NCBI RefSeq assembly: GCF_001477625.1
Contig: NZ_CP013692.1
Span: 3,844,001-3,908,000 of the forward strand
Origin: Paucibacter sp. KCTC 42545
GTDB taxonomy: Bacteria; Pseudomonadota; Gammaproteobacteria; Burkholderiales; Burkholderiaceae_C
Length of the DNA stretch: 64,000 bases
Reading direction: 5' to 3'
Of the stretch, positions 44,964-54,611 are shown in pieces; position 1 is the first letter of the stretch; the number at the start of each line of letters is the position of its first letter. The notes under the pieces are model-generated. The model saw nothing but the letters and a program-made list of their open reading frames with translations, made no database searches and was not told the DNA's origin. The position numbers were made by a program, and so were the translations under genes.

Positions 44964-47288
44964 ATGATCTCCTCCTCCGAAGAAAAAAAAGCTCAGTTGC
45001 GCCAAGCCGCCTTGGAGTATCACGAGTTCCCGACGCCAGGCAAGATCGCCATTGCCGCCACCAAGCAGTTGGTCAATCAGCGCGATCTGGCCCTGGCCTA
45101 TTCGCCCGGCGTGGCTTTCGCCTGTGAAGAAATCGTGGCCGATCCGGCCAATGCCTTCCGCTACACCTCGCGTGGCAATCTGGTTGCCGTGGTCACCAAC
45201 GGCACCGCCGTGCTGGGCCTGGGCAATATCGGCCCACTGGCATCCAAGCCGGTGATGGAAGGCAAGGGCGTGCTGTTCAAGAAGTTCGCCGGCATCGATG
45301 TGTTCGACCTGGAAATCGCCGAGAACGACCTCGACAAGCTGGTCGATGTGATCGCCTCGCTGGAGCCCACCTTCGGCGGCATCAACCTCGAAGACATCAA
45401 GGCGCCCGACTGCTTCTACGTCGAGCGCAAGCTGCGCGAGCGCATGAATATTCCGGTCTTCCACGACGACCAACATGGCACGGCCATCGTCGTGGGCGCC
45501 GCGTTTTTGAACGGCATCAAGGTGCTGGGCAAGGACATCAAACAGGTCAAGCTGGTGACTTCGGGCGCGGGCGCTGCTGCGCTGGCCTGCCTGGGGCTGC
45601 TGGTCAAGCTGGGCCTGCCGCGCGAGAACATCTGGGTCACCGATTTGGCGGGCTTGGTCTACGAAGGCCGGGTCGAGTTGATGGATCCGGACAAGGCCGC
45701 ATTCGCGCAAAAGACCGAGCAGCGCACGCTCAGCGAAGCGATTGACGGTGCCGACATCTTCCTGGGCTTGTCAGCTGGCGGCGTGCTCAAACCCGAGATG
45801 GTGGCCAAGATGGCCGCACGGCCGATGATCTTCGCGCTGGCCAACCCCACGCCCGAAATCTCGCCGGAAGAAGTGCAGAAGGTGCGCAGCGACGCCGTCA
45901 TCGCCACCGGCCGCACCGACTACCCGAACCAGGTCAACAACGTCCTGTGCTTCCCCTACATCTTCCGCGGCGCGCTGGATTGCGGCGCCACCACCATCAC
46001 CGATGAGATGGAAATCGCCGCAGTGCACGCGATTGCGGAACTGGCGCAAGCCGAACAAAGCGAGGTGGTCGCCGCCGCCTACGCTGGCGCCACGCTGAGC
46101 TTCGGGCCCGAGTACCTGATCCCCAAGCCCTTCGACCCGCGCCTGATGATGAAGATCGCGCCGGCCGTGGCGCGCGCCGCGCAAGAGTCCGGCGTGGCCT
46201 CGCGCCCGATCACCGACATGGCTGCTTACGTGGAAAAGCTGCAGAGCTTTGTCTACGCCTCGGGCACGACCATGAAGCCGATCTTCAACGTGGCCAAGCG
46301 CGCACTGAACAAGCGCGTGGCCTACGCCGAGGGTGAAGAAGAGCGCGTGCTGCGCGCCGTGCAAGTGGTGGTGGACGAAGGCCTGGCACGGCCCACGCTG
46401 ATTGGCCGCCCGGCCGTCATCGCCCAGCGCTGCGAACGCTTCGGCCTGCGCCTGCAAGAGGGGCGCGACTACGACGTGGTCAACGTCGAGAACGACCACC
46501 GCTACCGCGACTTCTGGCAGACCTATCACCAGATGACCGAGCGCAAGGGCGTGACGGTGCAAGTCGCCAAGATCGAAATGCGCCGCCGCCTGACCCTGAT
46601 CGGCGCCATGCTGCTGCACAAGGGCGAGGTTGACGGCATGTTGTGCGGCACCTGGGGTACCACCGCCAACCACCTGCACTACATCGACCAAGTCATTGGC
46701 AAGCATGTGGGCGGCAGCCCCAGCACGCCGCAGGATGTGCCGGTCTATGCCTGCATGAACGGGCTGATGCTGCCGGGCCGCCAGGTCTTCCTGGTCGACA
46801 CCCATGTCAACTACGACCCCACCGCCGAGCAACTGGCCGAGATCACCGTGATGGCGGCCGAGGAAATGCTGCGTTTCGGCGTTCAGCCCAAGGCGGCCCT
46901 GCTGTCGCACTCCAACTTCGGCACCACCGACCACCCCAGCGCGCTGAAAATGCGTCGCACCCTGGCGCTGCTGCGCGAGCAAGCGCCTTGGCTGGAAGTG
47001 GACGGCGAGATGCACGGCGACGTGGCCCTGGACGGCGCCAGCCGCAGCAAGATCATGCCCAGCTCCACCTTGCACGGTGAAGCCAATTTGCTGGTCCTGC
47101 CCAATATCGACGCCGCCAATATCTCCTACAACCTGCTGAAAACAGCGGCCGGCGGCGGCATCGCCATTGGCCCGGTGCTGCTGGGCGCAGCCAAGCCGGT
47201 GCATGTGTTGACGCCTTCGGCCACCGTGCGCCGCATCGTCAACATGACCGCACTGACCGTGGCCGACGCCAACGCCTTGCGGACTTGA
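44964..47288 (+). CDS. maeB: NADP-dependent hybrid malic enzyme
   Basis: Oxidative decarboxylation of malate to pyruvate. The 774-residue protein is the MaeB hybrid type: an N-terminal malic enzyme ([45 protein letters not shown]) fused to a C-terminal phosphotransacetylase-like regulatory domain (from about residue 430, including [12 protein letters not shown]). The ATG at 44964 is used; the in-frame TTG at 44946 adds only six codons. It is divergent from the DctS/R-like pair and is followed by a strong hairpin. Confidence 0.96.
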   Translation: MISSSEEKKAQLRQAALEYHEFPTPGKIAIAATKQLVNQRDLALAYSPGVAFACEEIVADPANAFRYTSRGNLVAVVTNGTAVLGLGNIGPLASKPVMEGKGVLFKKFAGIDVFDLEIAENDLDKLVDVIASLEPTFGGINLEDIKAPDCFYVERKLRERMNIPVFHDDQHGTAIVVGAAFLNGIKVLGKDIKQVKLVTSGAGAAALACLGLLVKLGLPRENIWVTDLAGLVYEGRVELMDPDKAAFAQKTEQRTLSEAIDGADIFLGLSAGGVLKPEMVAKMAARPMIFALANPTPEISPEEVQKVRSDAVIATGRTDYPNQVNNVLCFPYIFRGALDCGATTITDEMEIAAVHAIAELAQAEQSEVVAAAYAGATLSFGPEYLIPKPFDPRLMMKIAPAVARAAQESGVASRPITDMAAYVEKLQSFVYASGTTMKPIFNVAKRALNKRVAYAEGEEERVLRAVQVVVDEGLARPTLIGRPAVIAQRCERFGLRLQEGRDYDVVNVENDHRYRDFWQTYHQMTERKGVTVQVAKIEMRRRLTLIGAMLLHKGEVDGMLCGTWGTTANHLHYIDQVIGKHVGGSPSTPQDVPVYACMNGLMLPGRQVFLVDTHVNYDPTAEQLAEITVMAAEEMLRFGVQPKAALLSHSNFGTTDHPSALKMRRTLALLREQAPWLEVDGEMHGDVALDGASRSKIMPSSTLHGEANLLVLPNIDAANISYNLLKTAAGGGIAIGPVLLGAAKPVHVLTPSATVRRIVNMTALTVADANALRT

Positions 47289-47295
47289 AGCATCG

Positions 47296-47329
47296 ATGCA
47301 CTGGCTGGTCAGGCACCAAGCCAGTGCAT
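47296..47329 (+). terminator. Hairpin after maeB
   Basis: Perfect 11-bp stem ATGCACTGGCT / AGCCAGTGCAT eight bases after the maeB stop. It lacks a long T run (AATTTGCCTT follows), so it is a probable but not classical terminator. Confidence 0.6.
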
Positions 47330-47352
47330 GAATTTGCCTTGCTTCCGAGTAT

Positions 47353-47368
47353 TTACAAAAGTTTGTAA
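47353..47368. repeat. Near-perfect palindrome upstream of the ribonuclease gene
   Basis: TTACAAA and TTTGTAA separated by AG. This 16-bp dyad has the form of a repressor site and lies about 165 bp before the ribonuclease start, beyond the maeB hairpin. The regulator is unknown. Confidence 0.4.
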
Positions 47369-47534
47369 GGGCTAACAGGAGCCGTGCCGCAGCCGATGGC
47401 GCAAGCCAGCTCGGCCGCTCGTCGATTGTGTGCGCACACTTACATACCAGATATTCCGCACGGGCTGATGCGCCGCCGCTTGAGGTTTTCCGGTGGTTTA
47501 GATACCATTATGCTTTCAGGAACAGGGTAAACCC

Positions 47535-47957
47535 GTGTCTTTGCTCTCTCGGCCTCCCTCGCGGGCCATTTGGATCCAGTCAGCTTTGGCCACTTTTGTT
47601 GTGGCGATGGCAGCGGTTGGCGTCCAAGTGCAAGCCAAGGAGAACAGAGAATCGGTCGCCACACCGGCAACGGTGAGCCTGTCGGCGCTGCCTCGCGAAG
47701 CCCAATCTACATACCGACTCGTTCTTGCCGGGGGACCTTTTCCCTACGACAAAGACGGTGTGGTTTTTGGCAATCGTGAACGCTTGCTGCCGCGCAAAGC
47801 TAGAGGCTACTACCACGAGTACACCGTCGCCACGCCGGGTGCCCGCAATCGCGGCGCCAGGCGTTTGGTCTGCGGAGGTAAACCCCCGACAACTCCTGAT
47901 GTTTGTTATTACTCCGGTGATCACTACGCCAGCTTCAGCCGCATCGAGCACCAATGA
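47535..47957 (+). CDS. Secreted guanyl-type ribonuclease (RNase Sa/barnase superfamily)
   Basis: A 140-residue exported microbial ribonuclease. A basic N-terminus and hydrophobic segment (about 13-30) form the signal sequence, with cleavage likely near VQAKE. The catalytic core is close to RNase Sa: GYYHEYTV (Glu95), TPGARNRGARR (Arg106, Arg110) and SGDHYASF (His130). Cys113 and Cys124 could form a disulphide. The start is a GTG at 47535. A barstar-type inhibitor gene follows 72 bp downstream, as in barnase/barstar pairs. A role in nutrient release or competition is inferred. Confidence 0.9.
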   Translation: MSLLSRPPSRAIWIQSALATFVVAMAAVGVQVQAKENRESVATPATVSLSALPREAQSTYRLVLAGGPFPYDKDGVVFGNRERLLPRKARGYYHEYTVATPGARNRGARRLVCGGKPPTTPDVCYYSGDHYASFSRIEHQ

Positions 47958-48029
47958 TGGCCGTGAAGCCGAGCGCAGTCAGCATTCGAAGACCATAAAG
48001 TTCTGTGACTATATAGGAGGATCGTGACC

Positions 48030-48425
48030 ATGCTATTGCAGACCGTCCGTCCCAATATCGTGCAGGCCATAAGGGCCTACCGCGTAGAGGACTTGATGCA
48101 GGCAGCACAAGATGCTGGCCAGCATTTTCTGTATGCCAATTTGACCGAGGCACAGTCCAAGCAGGACGTGCTGGAAGCGATTGCCCAGGCATTCCTCTTT
48201 CCGGCCCACTTTGGCAAAAATCTGGATGCGCTCCACGATTGCATGACCGATCTGGTTCACAAGTCCGGCGCCCAGCCCGGCTTTGTGGTGGTGCTGGAGC
48301 AATTGCCCGACAACATCAAGTTCGACCGCGAAGCGCGTGAGCAATTGCTCGATGTCTTCCGTGAGGCCGCCGACTACTGGGGTGACCGCAAAGTTCAGTT
48401 CAGGTGCTTCTATTCTTTTCAGTAG
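48030..48425 (+). CDS. Barstar-family ribonuclease inhibitor
   Basis: A 131-residue cytosolic barstar-type protein, expected to protect the cell from the ribonuclease encoded upstream. Barstar landmarks include FLYANLTEAQSKQDVLEAIA and the FGKNLDALHDCMTDL block, then FRCFYSFQ at the C-terminus. A perfect AGGAGG lies nine bases before the ATG at 48030; a GTG at 48024 is only three bases from it and less likely. A long hairpin starts at its stop codon. Confidence 0.93.
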   Translation: MLLQTVRPNIVQAIRAYRVEDLMQAAQDAGQHFLYANLTEAQSKQDVLEAIAQAFLFPAHFGKNLDALHDCMTDLVHKSGAQPGFVVVLEQLPDNIKFDREAREQLLDVFREAADYWGDRKVQFRCFYSFQ

Positions 48426-48595
48426 CCCGCTCACAAGACAATGCGTCTTGGGAGCGGGCTACCGAAGAAGCCGCCGCTGCACCGGTCAAGCCAGCAGCCA
48501 AAAATTCCAAAGCAGCAGCCAATGCCAATTTCGGAATGAATATGCCCATGATGAGCAGCGCTTTTGACACTGCCATGTGGCTCAACGCCGCCTGA
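48404..48595 (+). CDS. Possible small protein downstream of barstar (doubtful)
   Basis: A 63-codon open frame from a GTG inside the end of barstar. It reads through the hairpin, then has an Ala/Lys-rich middle (APVKPAAKNSKAAANA) and a Met-rich end (MNMPMMSSAFDTAMWLNAA). It ends shortly before a good terminator. No ribosome site is obvious and I recognise no family. It may be a real short gene starting at an internal ATG, or non-coding. Confidence 0.25.
   Translation: MLLFFSVARSQDNASWERATEEAAAAPVKPAAKNSKAAANANFGMNMPMMSSAFDTAMWLNAA
48422..48462 (+). repeat. Long hairpin at the end of the barstar gene
   Basis: GTAGCCCGCTC (48422-48432) pairs perfectly with GAGCGGGCTAC (48452-48462). Inside, CAAGAC pairs with GTCTTG around a 5-base loop, giving 17 bp with one mismatch. 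The barstar stop codon is in the left arm. No T run follows, so it may stabilise the message or attenuate the downstream small frame. Confidence 0.6.
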
Positions 48596-48623
48596 TCTGA
48601 GTTTTCAAGCTTGCTCAGGCAAC

Positions 48624-48650
48624 AAAAAGGGACCGCAAGGTCCCTTTTTT
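48624..48650. terminator. Bidirectional terminator between barstar region and rsmA
   Basis: AAAAAGGGACC-GCAA-GGTCCCTTTTTT. The A and T runs on either side let it work for both the plus-strand barstar unit and the minus-strand rsmA. Confidence 0.9.
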
Positions 48651-48679
48651 ATTGGCCGCTGAAAACGCCGCCCAAAACG

Positions 48680-49447
48680 TCAGGCTGCGCTCAAGGCCTG
48701 AGCCAAAGCCACATATTCCGCCACAGGCACCTCTTCGGCGCGACGCTGCAGATCGAAATGCCCACTGAAGCCACGCGCCGTCAGCCACACACCCAGGCTG
48801 TGACGCAGCAGCTTGCGGCGCTGCGAGAAGGCCGCCGCCACCATTTCGCCCAGCAACTTCACATCGAGTTCCGGCGGCTTGGCGAAAGGCTGCATACGCA
48901 CAATGGCCGACATCACCCGCGGCGGCGGATCAAAGGCCTCGGGCGGCACATCAAACACCGACTCGATGGCATAGCGCCACTGCAGCATCACAGTCAGGCG
49001 GCCATAGTCTTTGCAGCCGGGTGAGGCTGCCATGCGGTCCACCACCTCTTTTTGCAGCATGAAGTGCTGGTCCACCACATGGTCCACAAAGCCCAGCAGA
49101 TGAAACAGTATAGGCGTGGAGATGTTGTAGGGCAGATTGCCCACCACGCGCAACTTCTGACCCTTGGCGGCAGCCAGCGCAGCGAAGTCCACCTTCAGCA
49201 CATCGCTTTCGATGACGTCCAGGTTTTCGCGCTTGCGCAGCTTGGCGGCCAGATCCCGGTCCAGCTCGATGACGCTGAAGGACGGCATGCGGTTCAGCAG
49301 AGGGAGGGTCATAGCGCCCAAGCCGGGGCCGATCTCCACCAGCGCTTCGCCGGGTTGCGGGTCAATCGCGTCGCAGATCGACTCGATGATGTGCACATCG
49401 GTCAAGAAATGCTGACCGAAGCGCTTGCGGGCGATATGCGCGGCCAT
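48680..49447 (-). CDS. rsmA: 16S rRNA dimethyladenosine transferase RsmA/KsgA
   Basis: Dimethylates two adjacent adenosines near the 3' end of 16S rRNA late in small-subunit assembly. The 255-residue protein begins with [12 protein letters not shown], then the SAM-binding [14 protein letters not shown] and the catalytic-type [15 protein letters not shown] choose the ATG at 49447, which overlaps the surA stop (TGATG); a GTG at 49459 is an alternative. It is the last gene of lptD-surA-rsmA. Confidence 0.97.
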   Translation of the reverse strand: MAAHIARKRFGQHFLTDVHIIESICDAIDPQPGEALVEIGPGLGAMTLPLLNRMPSFSVIELDRDLAAKLRKRENLDVIESDVLKVDFAALAAAKGQKLRVVGNLPYNISTPILFHLLGFVDHVVDQHFMLQKEVVDRMAASPGCKDYGRLTVMLQWRYAIESVFDVPPEAFDPPPRVMSAIVRMQPFAKPPELDVKLLGEMVAAAFSQRRKLLRHSLGVWLTARGFSGHFDLQRRAEEVPVAEYVALAQALSAA

Positions 49448-50775
49448 CAGTCTTGCCACTCACGCAGTTCAACAAAGGCGCGGGCGCGCAAATCCTTCAC
49501 CCACTCTTGATAAGCCTCGTCGTACTTCTTCTCGCGAATGGCGCCACGGGCCTGCTCGCGCAGCGCCTTGGTTTCAATCTCGGTATTGCGGCGCTCAAGC
49601 ACTTGGATCAGGTGCATACCAAAGCGCGAAGGGATGGGGGCAGAGATGCCACCCAGGGGCAAGGCGTCCATGGCCTGCTCGAACTCAGGCACGAAGGCGC
49701 CGGGGGACATCCAACCCAAGTCACCACCTTCGGGCGCGCTGCCATCCTCGGAGTTCTCGCGCGCCACTTTCTCGAAGGTGGTGGCGCCGGACTCAATCGC
49801 CCGCTTGAACTCGGCCAGGCGGCGCGCAGCCACCTCGGCGGTCAGCTGTGCCGAAGGGCGCAGCAAGACATGGCGCGAATGGGTTTGCACCACCGTGGTC
49901 AGTGAACCGCCCTTGCGCTCCACAACCTTCAGCACATGGAAGCCCGCACCGGTGCGCAAGAGCTGGGGCGCAACTTGGCCGCTGCTCAGGCCTTTGACGG
50001 CCTCAACAAACACGTCCGGCAGACGGCTGGCGGCACGCATGCCGATCTCGCCGCCCTTGTCCTTGTTGGCGTCCTCCGAGAGTTCCTTGGCCACCACAGC
50101 AAAATCTTCACCGGCCTTGATGCGAGCCAAAGCGCTTTCAGCGCGCGCCTTGCGCTCGGCCACCACCGATTCGGCGGCGCCATCCGGCACACTGACCAGG
50201 ACTTGCGCCAGATTGACCTGATCCGCCTGGCTGAGCTTTTCGCGCTTTTCGTCCAAGTATTTGTCGATGTCGCCGTCGGTGATGCGGATGCGGCCTTGCA
50301 CCTCGCGTTCACGCACGCGCTCGGTCATCAGCTGGTCGCGCATATTCTCGCGGAAGGTGCGGTAGTCCATGCCTTCTTGCTTGAGCCGCTCTTTGAGCTG
50401 ATCCATGCTCAGCTTGTTCTGCGCCGCCACGTTGGCCACCACACGGTCAAGTTCGGCCTCGTCCACCTTGGCGCCGCCTTCACGCGCATAGGTCACCAGC
50501 ACGCGATCCTCGATCAGGGCTTCCATGGCCTGCTTGTGCAGCAAGGTGCTGTCGGGCATGGCCTCGCCCTTTTGGCGGGCCTCTTGGCGCAGCCGCTCGG
50601 TGCGTTGCACCACCTCGCTGGCGGCCACCACGTCCTGGTTCACCACGGCGGCAATGTAGTCCCCTGGCTGCAGATCAGACGCTTTGCGTTGGGCATGCGC
50701 GGGCGAGCTGGCCGCCAGGGTCAGCACAAATGCGGCCGCAGCAAGGGTCAGGGAACGATGAGACATGTCAGTCAT
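49447..50775 (-). CDS. surA: Periplasmic chaperone/peptidyl-prolyl isomerase SurA
   Basis: Periplasmic chaperone that escorts outer-membrane proteins, including LptD, to BAM. The 442-residue protein has a signal peptide ending SSPAHA, the SurA N-terminal domain (about 30-170) and two parvulin domains (about 180-280 and 295-395; for example [17 protein letters not shown]). The ATG at 50775 overlaps the lptD stop by eight bases; an ATG at 50766 is also possible. Neither has a clear ribosome site, so coupling to lptD is likely. Confidence 0.96.
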   Translation of the reverse strand: MTDMSHRSLTLAAAAFVLTLAASSPAHAQRKASDLQPGDYIAAVVNQDVVAASEVVQRTERLRQEARQKGEAMPDSTLLHKQAMEALIEDRVLVTYAREGGAKVDEAELDRVVANVAAQNKLSMDQLKERLKQEGMDYRTFRENMRDQLMTERVREREVQGRIRITDGDIDKYLDEKREKLSQADQVNLAQVLVSVPDGAAESVVAERKARAESALARIKAGEDFAVVAKELSEDANKDKGGEIGMRAASRLPDVFVEAVKGLSSGQVAPQLLRTGAGFHVLKVVERKGGSLTTVVQTHSRHVLLRPSAQLTAEVAARRLAEFKRAIESGATTFEKVARENSEDGSAPEGGDLGWMSPGAFVPEFEQAMDALPLGGISAPIPSRFGMHLIQVLERRNTEIETKALREQARGAIREKKYDEAYQEWVKDLRARAFVELREWQD

Positions 50776-53230
50776 AGGAGGCTTGTTGGCTTGCCGAGCG
50801 AGAGCCGCTCAGCGATCGGTAACCAGGGATATTGTCCCTCAAGACATTGAGTGCATTGGAGCCCAGCTGGGACAAGCCCACCAGCTCCATTTGCAGCATC
50901 AAACGTGTGCTTGCTTCACTCAGGCCGGTGGACTGCCGCTCGGCCCCGATGCGCAAAATCCAGCAGCCGGCGTCGTACTCCAGGCCCAGCACCGAATCGG
51001 TCAAGCGCCGATCGCTCAGGCTGTACTGAATCCGCCCGGCGCTATACCAAGCCCCCGAGCACGCGCCACCGCCGCTGCGCTTGGCGGCCAGGCGTTCGTC
51101 ATGGCCGTACAGCGGCCATTGCCACGCCAGCTCAAGCTGCTCGCTCTGACCACGTGCCAGGCGGTAGGCCGTGCTGACGGTGCGAAAAGGGCCGGGCGAA
51201 TAACGCGCCCGCAAGACGGTGCGCACCGATCGACCCGCCTCGGGATTGAATTGCACCTGGCCGTCGGCCCACCACTGCTCGGTGACATGGGCGCTGGCCA
51301 GCAAAAGCAGGTCAGAAAGACGCTGATTCGCCGGCGTGCCGTCGGGCGTGATGCGCTGCTCGCTGAACAAAAAGCGCTGCACCGCACCCAGGCGCAGGAT
51401 TTCCTCGCCCTGACCCGACTCAATCCAGCGGCTGGACAAGCCCAGGGTCAGCTGATCGGCATCATTGACGCGGTCGACGCCGGAGAACTGGTTCTCGGTG
51501 TAGATCGAGTCGAAATTGAAATCCTTGGGGGCCGAATCGAAATTGGGCAGGTTGCTTTGCTGGCGATAAGGCGTTTTGACGTAGAGCAGCCGCGGCTCCA
51601 GGGTTTGCAGCGTGGGGCGGCCGAACAAGCTGCTGTCGCGCTCCAACACCCAGCCATGGTCCAGGCTGAAGCTGGGGATGCTGCGGCCCATGGACCGTCG
51701 CCCGTCTTGCAAGGGCTGATCCAGCGAGTACTGTGCGGTATTCAGCGCCAGGCGCGGAATCAACCACCAGGCCGCGCCACCCATGGGCGCGCTGACATGG
51801 GCCAGGGCATGCGCACGCTGGCCGGTGTAGAGCAGGCCAGCGGCCTGGTTCCTCAGCTGAGTCGGGCTCAGCTGACCATTGGGCGGCAGATCGAAGCGGT
51901 TGTATTCCAACTCCACCGCGCCCTCCAAGCGAGCGCGCCGCACCCAGGGCACAAAGCCATCCAAGACTGCATCATCAGCGGCGGTGTTCAAACGCAGGCC
52001 CACCTGGGGCGAGCGCTGATAGGGCGAGTCGATATTGGCCAGCGGGTCCGTGCCCTGCAAAATTTGCCAGCGCTGCAGCCGTGCATAGGCATTGGCCTCG
52101 CCCCAGGGCAATGCGTGGCCGCGTGCCAATTGCACATCGTTGAGCAGCAGGCGCTGGGTGGGGCTCTGCATGCGCTTGGGCAGGTCTTTCCAGTAATCGT
52201 CGTCCGACACCCGCTCGGCCCGCACGCGGTAGCGCCAGTCCATCGCCAATTCGCCGTCTTGCACCAGATTCAGCGCCCAGCGGTTGCTGTGGGTGGCGCG
52301 GTCATTGGGCAGCAAAGCCCAGTTAACCTGGCCGCGATGCTCGGGCTCCAGATAGCGGAACTCGGAATCCAAACCGGCGCCGCGCTGCGTCATCATGAAG
52401 GGCGTCAACGTGGCATCGCGTTGCGGGGCGATATTCCAGTAATAGGGCACGCCCAGCTCGAAGCCGCTGCGGTTGTCAAAGCTGATATTGGGCGGCAACC
52501 AGCCCGATTTGCGGGTCAGGCCCAGCGGGAAGCTCAGCGAGGGCGCGCCGAGAATGGGCACGCCGTAAAAGCGCAGCACGGCGCCGGTGGCAACGCCCTC
52601 ATTGGCGTCGAAGTCCATGGCCAGCTTGTCGGCGGTGATCTGCCAGTCCTGCTGCGGCTTGTCTTCGGTGATGGGGCAGCTGCTGTAGCTGCCGTTGACG
52701 GCAGTCAAATGCTTGGCGTCACTGAAGCTGACGCTGTCGGCGCGGCCGCTGCCGCCCGTCAGGGCGAAGAAATAACTAGGGCTAAGGAATTCACCCTCGA
52801 AGCGGTTGACGTAGAGCTTGAGCTCAGGCCCACGAAACAGCGTGCCGCCTTTGCTGACCTCGACCGCGCCGCTGGCATGCGCCAAATCATCCACCTGGCC
52901 ATAGCTGAGCTTTTGCGAGCGCAGCAGCAATTCACCGTAGCGCAATTCCACATCGCCCTCGGCCTGCGAGCTCTGATCCACCTGGGTGCTGAGCTTGTTG
53001 GCGCTGATGACCAAGGCCGGCTTGGCATCCGCCCCGGGCTTGCCAATTTTTTTGGAGGACCGCAAGCGCGGGCCTTGCTCGGGCGCCAAGGGCTGGGCAG
53101 CAGCCGCGTCGGCCAGCAGCAGGCTGCCCACGGCCGCCAGCACGCTCAGGCTGGCAAGCACCCGCGGGCGAGGCCGGCGAACAAGTTCGGTGGCGAGAAC
53201 AGAAGAGGGAGCGATGATGGGGCGCGGCAC
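50768..53230 (-). CDS. lptD: LPS-assembly protein LptD
   Basis: Outer-membrane beta-barrel that places lipopolysaccharide on the cell surface with LptE. The 820-residue protein has a signal sequence (hydrophobic part about 25-45), an N-terminal OstA/LptA-like domain (about 73-180, starting ISANKLSTQVDQSSQAEG) and a long barrel. Conserved blocks GWLPPNISFDNRSGFELGVP and YYWNIAPQRDATL are present. Cys residues in the N-domain (SYSSCPIT) and in the C-terminal part fit the disulphide-dependent class. The start is a GTG at 53230. It leads the lptD-surA-rsmA operon and is divergent from amgK. Confidence 0.96.
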   Translation of the reverse strand: MPRPIIAPSSVLATELVRRPRPRVLASLSVLAAVGSLLLADAAAAQPLAPEQGPRLRSSKKIGKPGADAKPALVISANKLSTQVDQSSQAEGDVELRYGELLLRSQKLSYGQVDDLAHASGAVEVSKGGTLFRGPELKLYVNRFEGEFLSPSYFFALTGGSGRADSVSFSDAKHLTAVNGSYSSCPITEDKPQQDWQITADKLAMDFDANEGVATGAVLRFYGVPILGAPSLSFPLGLTRKSGWLPPNISFDNRSGFELGVPYYWNIAPQRDATLTPFMMTQRGAGLDSEFRYLEPEHRGQVNWALLPNDRATHSNRWALNLVQDGELAMDWRYRVRAERVSDDDYWKDLPKRMQSPTQRLLLNDVQLARGHALPWGEANAYARLQRWQILQGTDPLANIDSPYQRSPQVGLRLNTAADDAVLDGFVPWVRRARLEGAVELEYNRFDLPPNGQLSPTQLRNQAAGLLYTGQRAHALAHVSAPMGGAAWWLIPRLALNTAQYSLDQPLQDGRRSMGRSIPSFSLDHGWVLERDSSLFGRPTLQTLEPRLLYVKTPYRQQSNLPNFDSAPKDFNFDSIYTENQFSGVDRVNDADQLTLGLSSRWIESGQGEEILRLGAVQRFLFSEQRITPDGTPANQRLSDLLLLASAHVTEQWWADGQVQFNPEAGRSVRTVLRARYSPGPFRTVSTAYRLARGQSEQLELAWQWPLYGHDERLAAKRSGGGACSGAWYSAGRIQYSLSDRRLTDSVLGLEYDAGCWILRIGAERQSTGLSEASTRLMLQMELVGLSQLGSNALNVLRDNIPGYRSLSGSRSASQQASYD

Positions 53231-53404
53231 AGCGGGGGCAGGCGACTTCTCGGTTTAGTAGGGCAGGCAGCCAAAACGCTGGCATGGCCAACGCAGATGG
53301 ACCCGGTGCCGAGCGCGGGGCTCACGGTTTGTAAAATCCATTATCCATGAGGCCGTCAAAGGCCGCATCCTCGCCAGCCCTCCCTCAAGAAGAACAGCAA
53401 AAAT

Positions 53405-54466
53405 ATGACGCCTATCGCCTGGCCCAGCCCACAACGCCAACAAGATTTCCAAGCCTGGTTGCTCGCCCTGCCAGCTCACTTTGAGCTGCTGCCCAACACG
53501 GTGCAAGAAGCCAATGCCGACGCCAGCAGCCGCCGCTATCTGCGCGTGCAAGCCAGCCATGGCGCCAGCTATATCGTGATGGACGCACCGCCCGAGAGCA
53601 ATGACTCGCGGCCCTTTGTCGCGGTGGCCGCCCAGATGAAGGCCTGTGGCCTGCATGTGCCGGAGATCTTTGCGGTGGATGACGCCAAGGGCTTTTTGCT
53701 GCTCAGCGATCTGGGCACCCTGCCCTATCTGCAAGCTTTGCTGGCCACCCAGGCCGAGGGCAATCACGCCGAAGCCAATCGCTTGATGCGCGATGCCACC
53801 CAGGCCTTGCTGGCCTGGCAGCAAAAAGGCGTGGCCGAGAGCTTGCCCCCCTACGACGAAGCCTTTGTGCGCCGCGAGCTGCACATCTTCAAGGAATGGT
53901 GCGTGGAGCGCGAATTCGGCCGGCAATGGAGCGAGACCCAGCTGAAGTGGTGGGCGCATAGCTGCCAGGTGCTGGTGGACAACATCGCCGGTCAAGCCCT
54001 GGTGCCCATGCACCGCGACTTCATGGTGCGCAATCTGATGGTCTGCCCGCCAGACTCGGGCAACCCCGGCGTGCTGGACTTCCAAGACGCCGTCTTGGGC
54101 CCGATCAGCTACGACATGGCCTCCCTGCTGCGCGACGCTTTCATCTCCTGGGACGAAGAGCAGGAGCTCGACTGGGCCATCCGCTACTGGGAACAAGCCC
54201 GCAAGGCAGGCCTGCCGGTCAACGAAGACTTTGGCGCCTTCTGGCAACAGCTGGAATGGACCGGCCTGCAGCGCCACCTGAAGATTCTGGGCATCTTCTG
54301 CCGCCTCAAGCATCGCGACCATCGCCCCGCCTACGTCGCCGACCTGCCGCGCCTGTTCGCTTACGCCATCAAGGTCTCGACCCGTTATGTGCAGCTCTCA
54401 CCGCTGACGCATCTGCTGCAGGACTTGCAGGGCACTTTGGTGGAAACGGGCTTCACCTTGCGCTGA
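53405..54466 (+). CDS. amgK: AmgK-like sugar kinase (aminoglycoside phosphotransferase fold)
   Basis: A 353-residue kinase of the aminoglycoside-phosphotransferase family. Its position opposite lptD matches AmgK, the N-acetylmuramate/N-acetylglucosamine anomeric kinase of peptidoglycan recycling. The catalytic loop is PMHRDFMVRNLM (near residue 200) and the metal-binding DFG equivalent is LDFQDAVLG. The usual partner murU does not follow; the next gene is on the other strand. Function is inferred from family and position. Confidence 0.87.
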   Translation: MTPIAWPSPQRQQDFQAWLLALPAHFELLPNTVQEANADASSRRYLRVQASHGASYIVMDAPPESNDSRPFVAVAAQMKACGLHVPEIFAVDDAKGFLLLSDLGTLPYLQALLATQAEGNHAEANRLMRDATQALLAWQQKGVAESLPPYDEAFVRRELHIFKEWCVEREFGRQWSETQLKWWAHSCQVLVDNIAGQALVPMHRDFMVRNLMVCPPDSGNPGVLDFQDAVLGPISYDMASLLRDAFISWDEEQELDWAIRYWEQARKAGLPVNEDFGAFWQQLEWTGLQRHLKILGIFCRLKHRDHRPAYVADLPRLFAYAIKVSTRYVQLSPLTHLLQDLQGTLVETGFTLR

Positions 54467-54611
54467 GCTTAAGCCCCTCGCTCAGTCTCGCCTCGCTGAA
54501 CGCGGGCGAGCCCGGTCGGTCCCCCTGGGGGACGAGGCCGTTGGCGACATTGAGCCGCAAACAGCCTCAGACGGGCCGGCTTGGGACGGCCCGGCGCTCG
54601 GCCCGCAATTT

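Noticed and set aside
48400..48585. Minus-strand small hydrophobic open frame opposite the barstar end
   Set aside because: It has no ribosome site, runs through the same hairpin and would end just before unrelated sequence. The plus-strand context (barstar, terminator) explains the region better.
50765..53350. Open frame of 861 codons on the plus strand
   Set aside because: It is antisense to lptD, which carries conserved barrel blocks. No ribosome site or domain supports the antisense frame.
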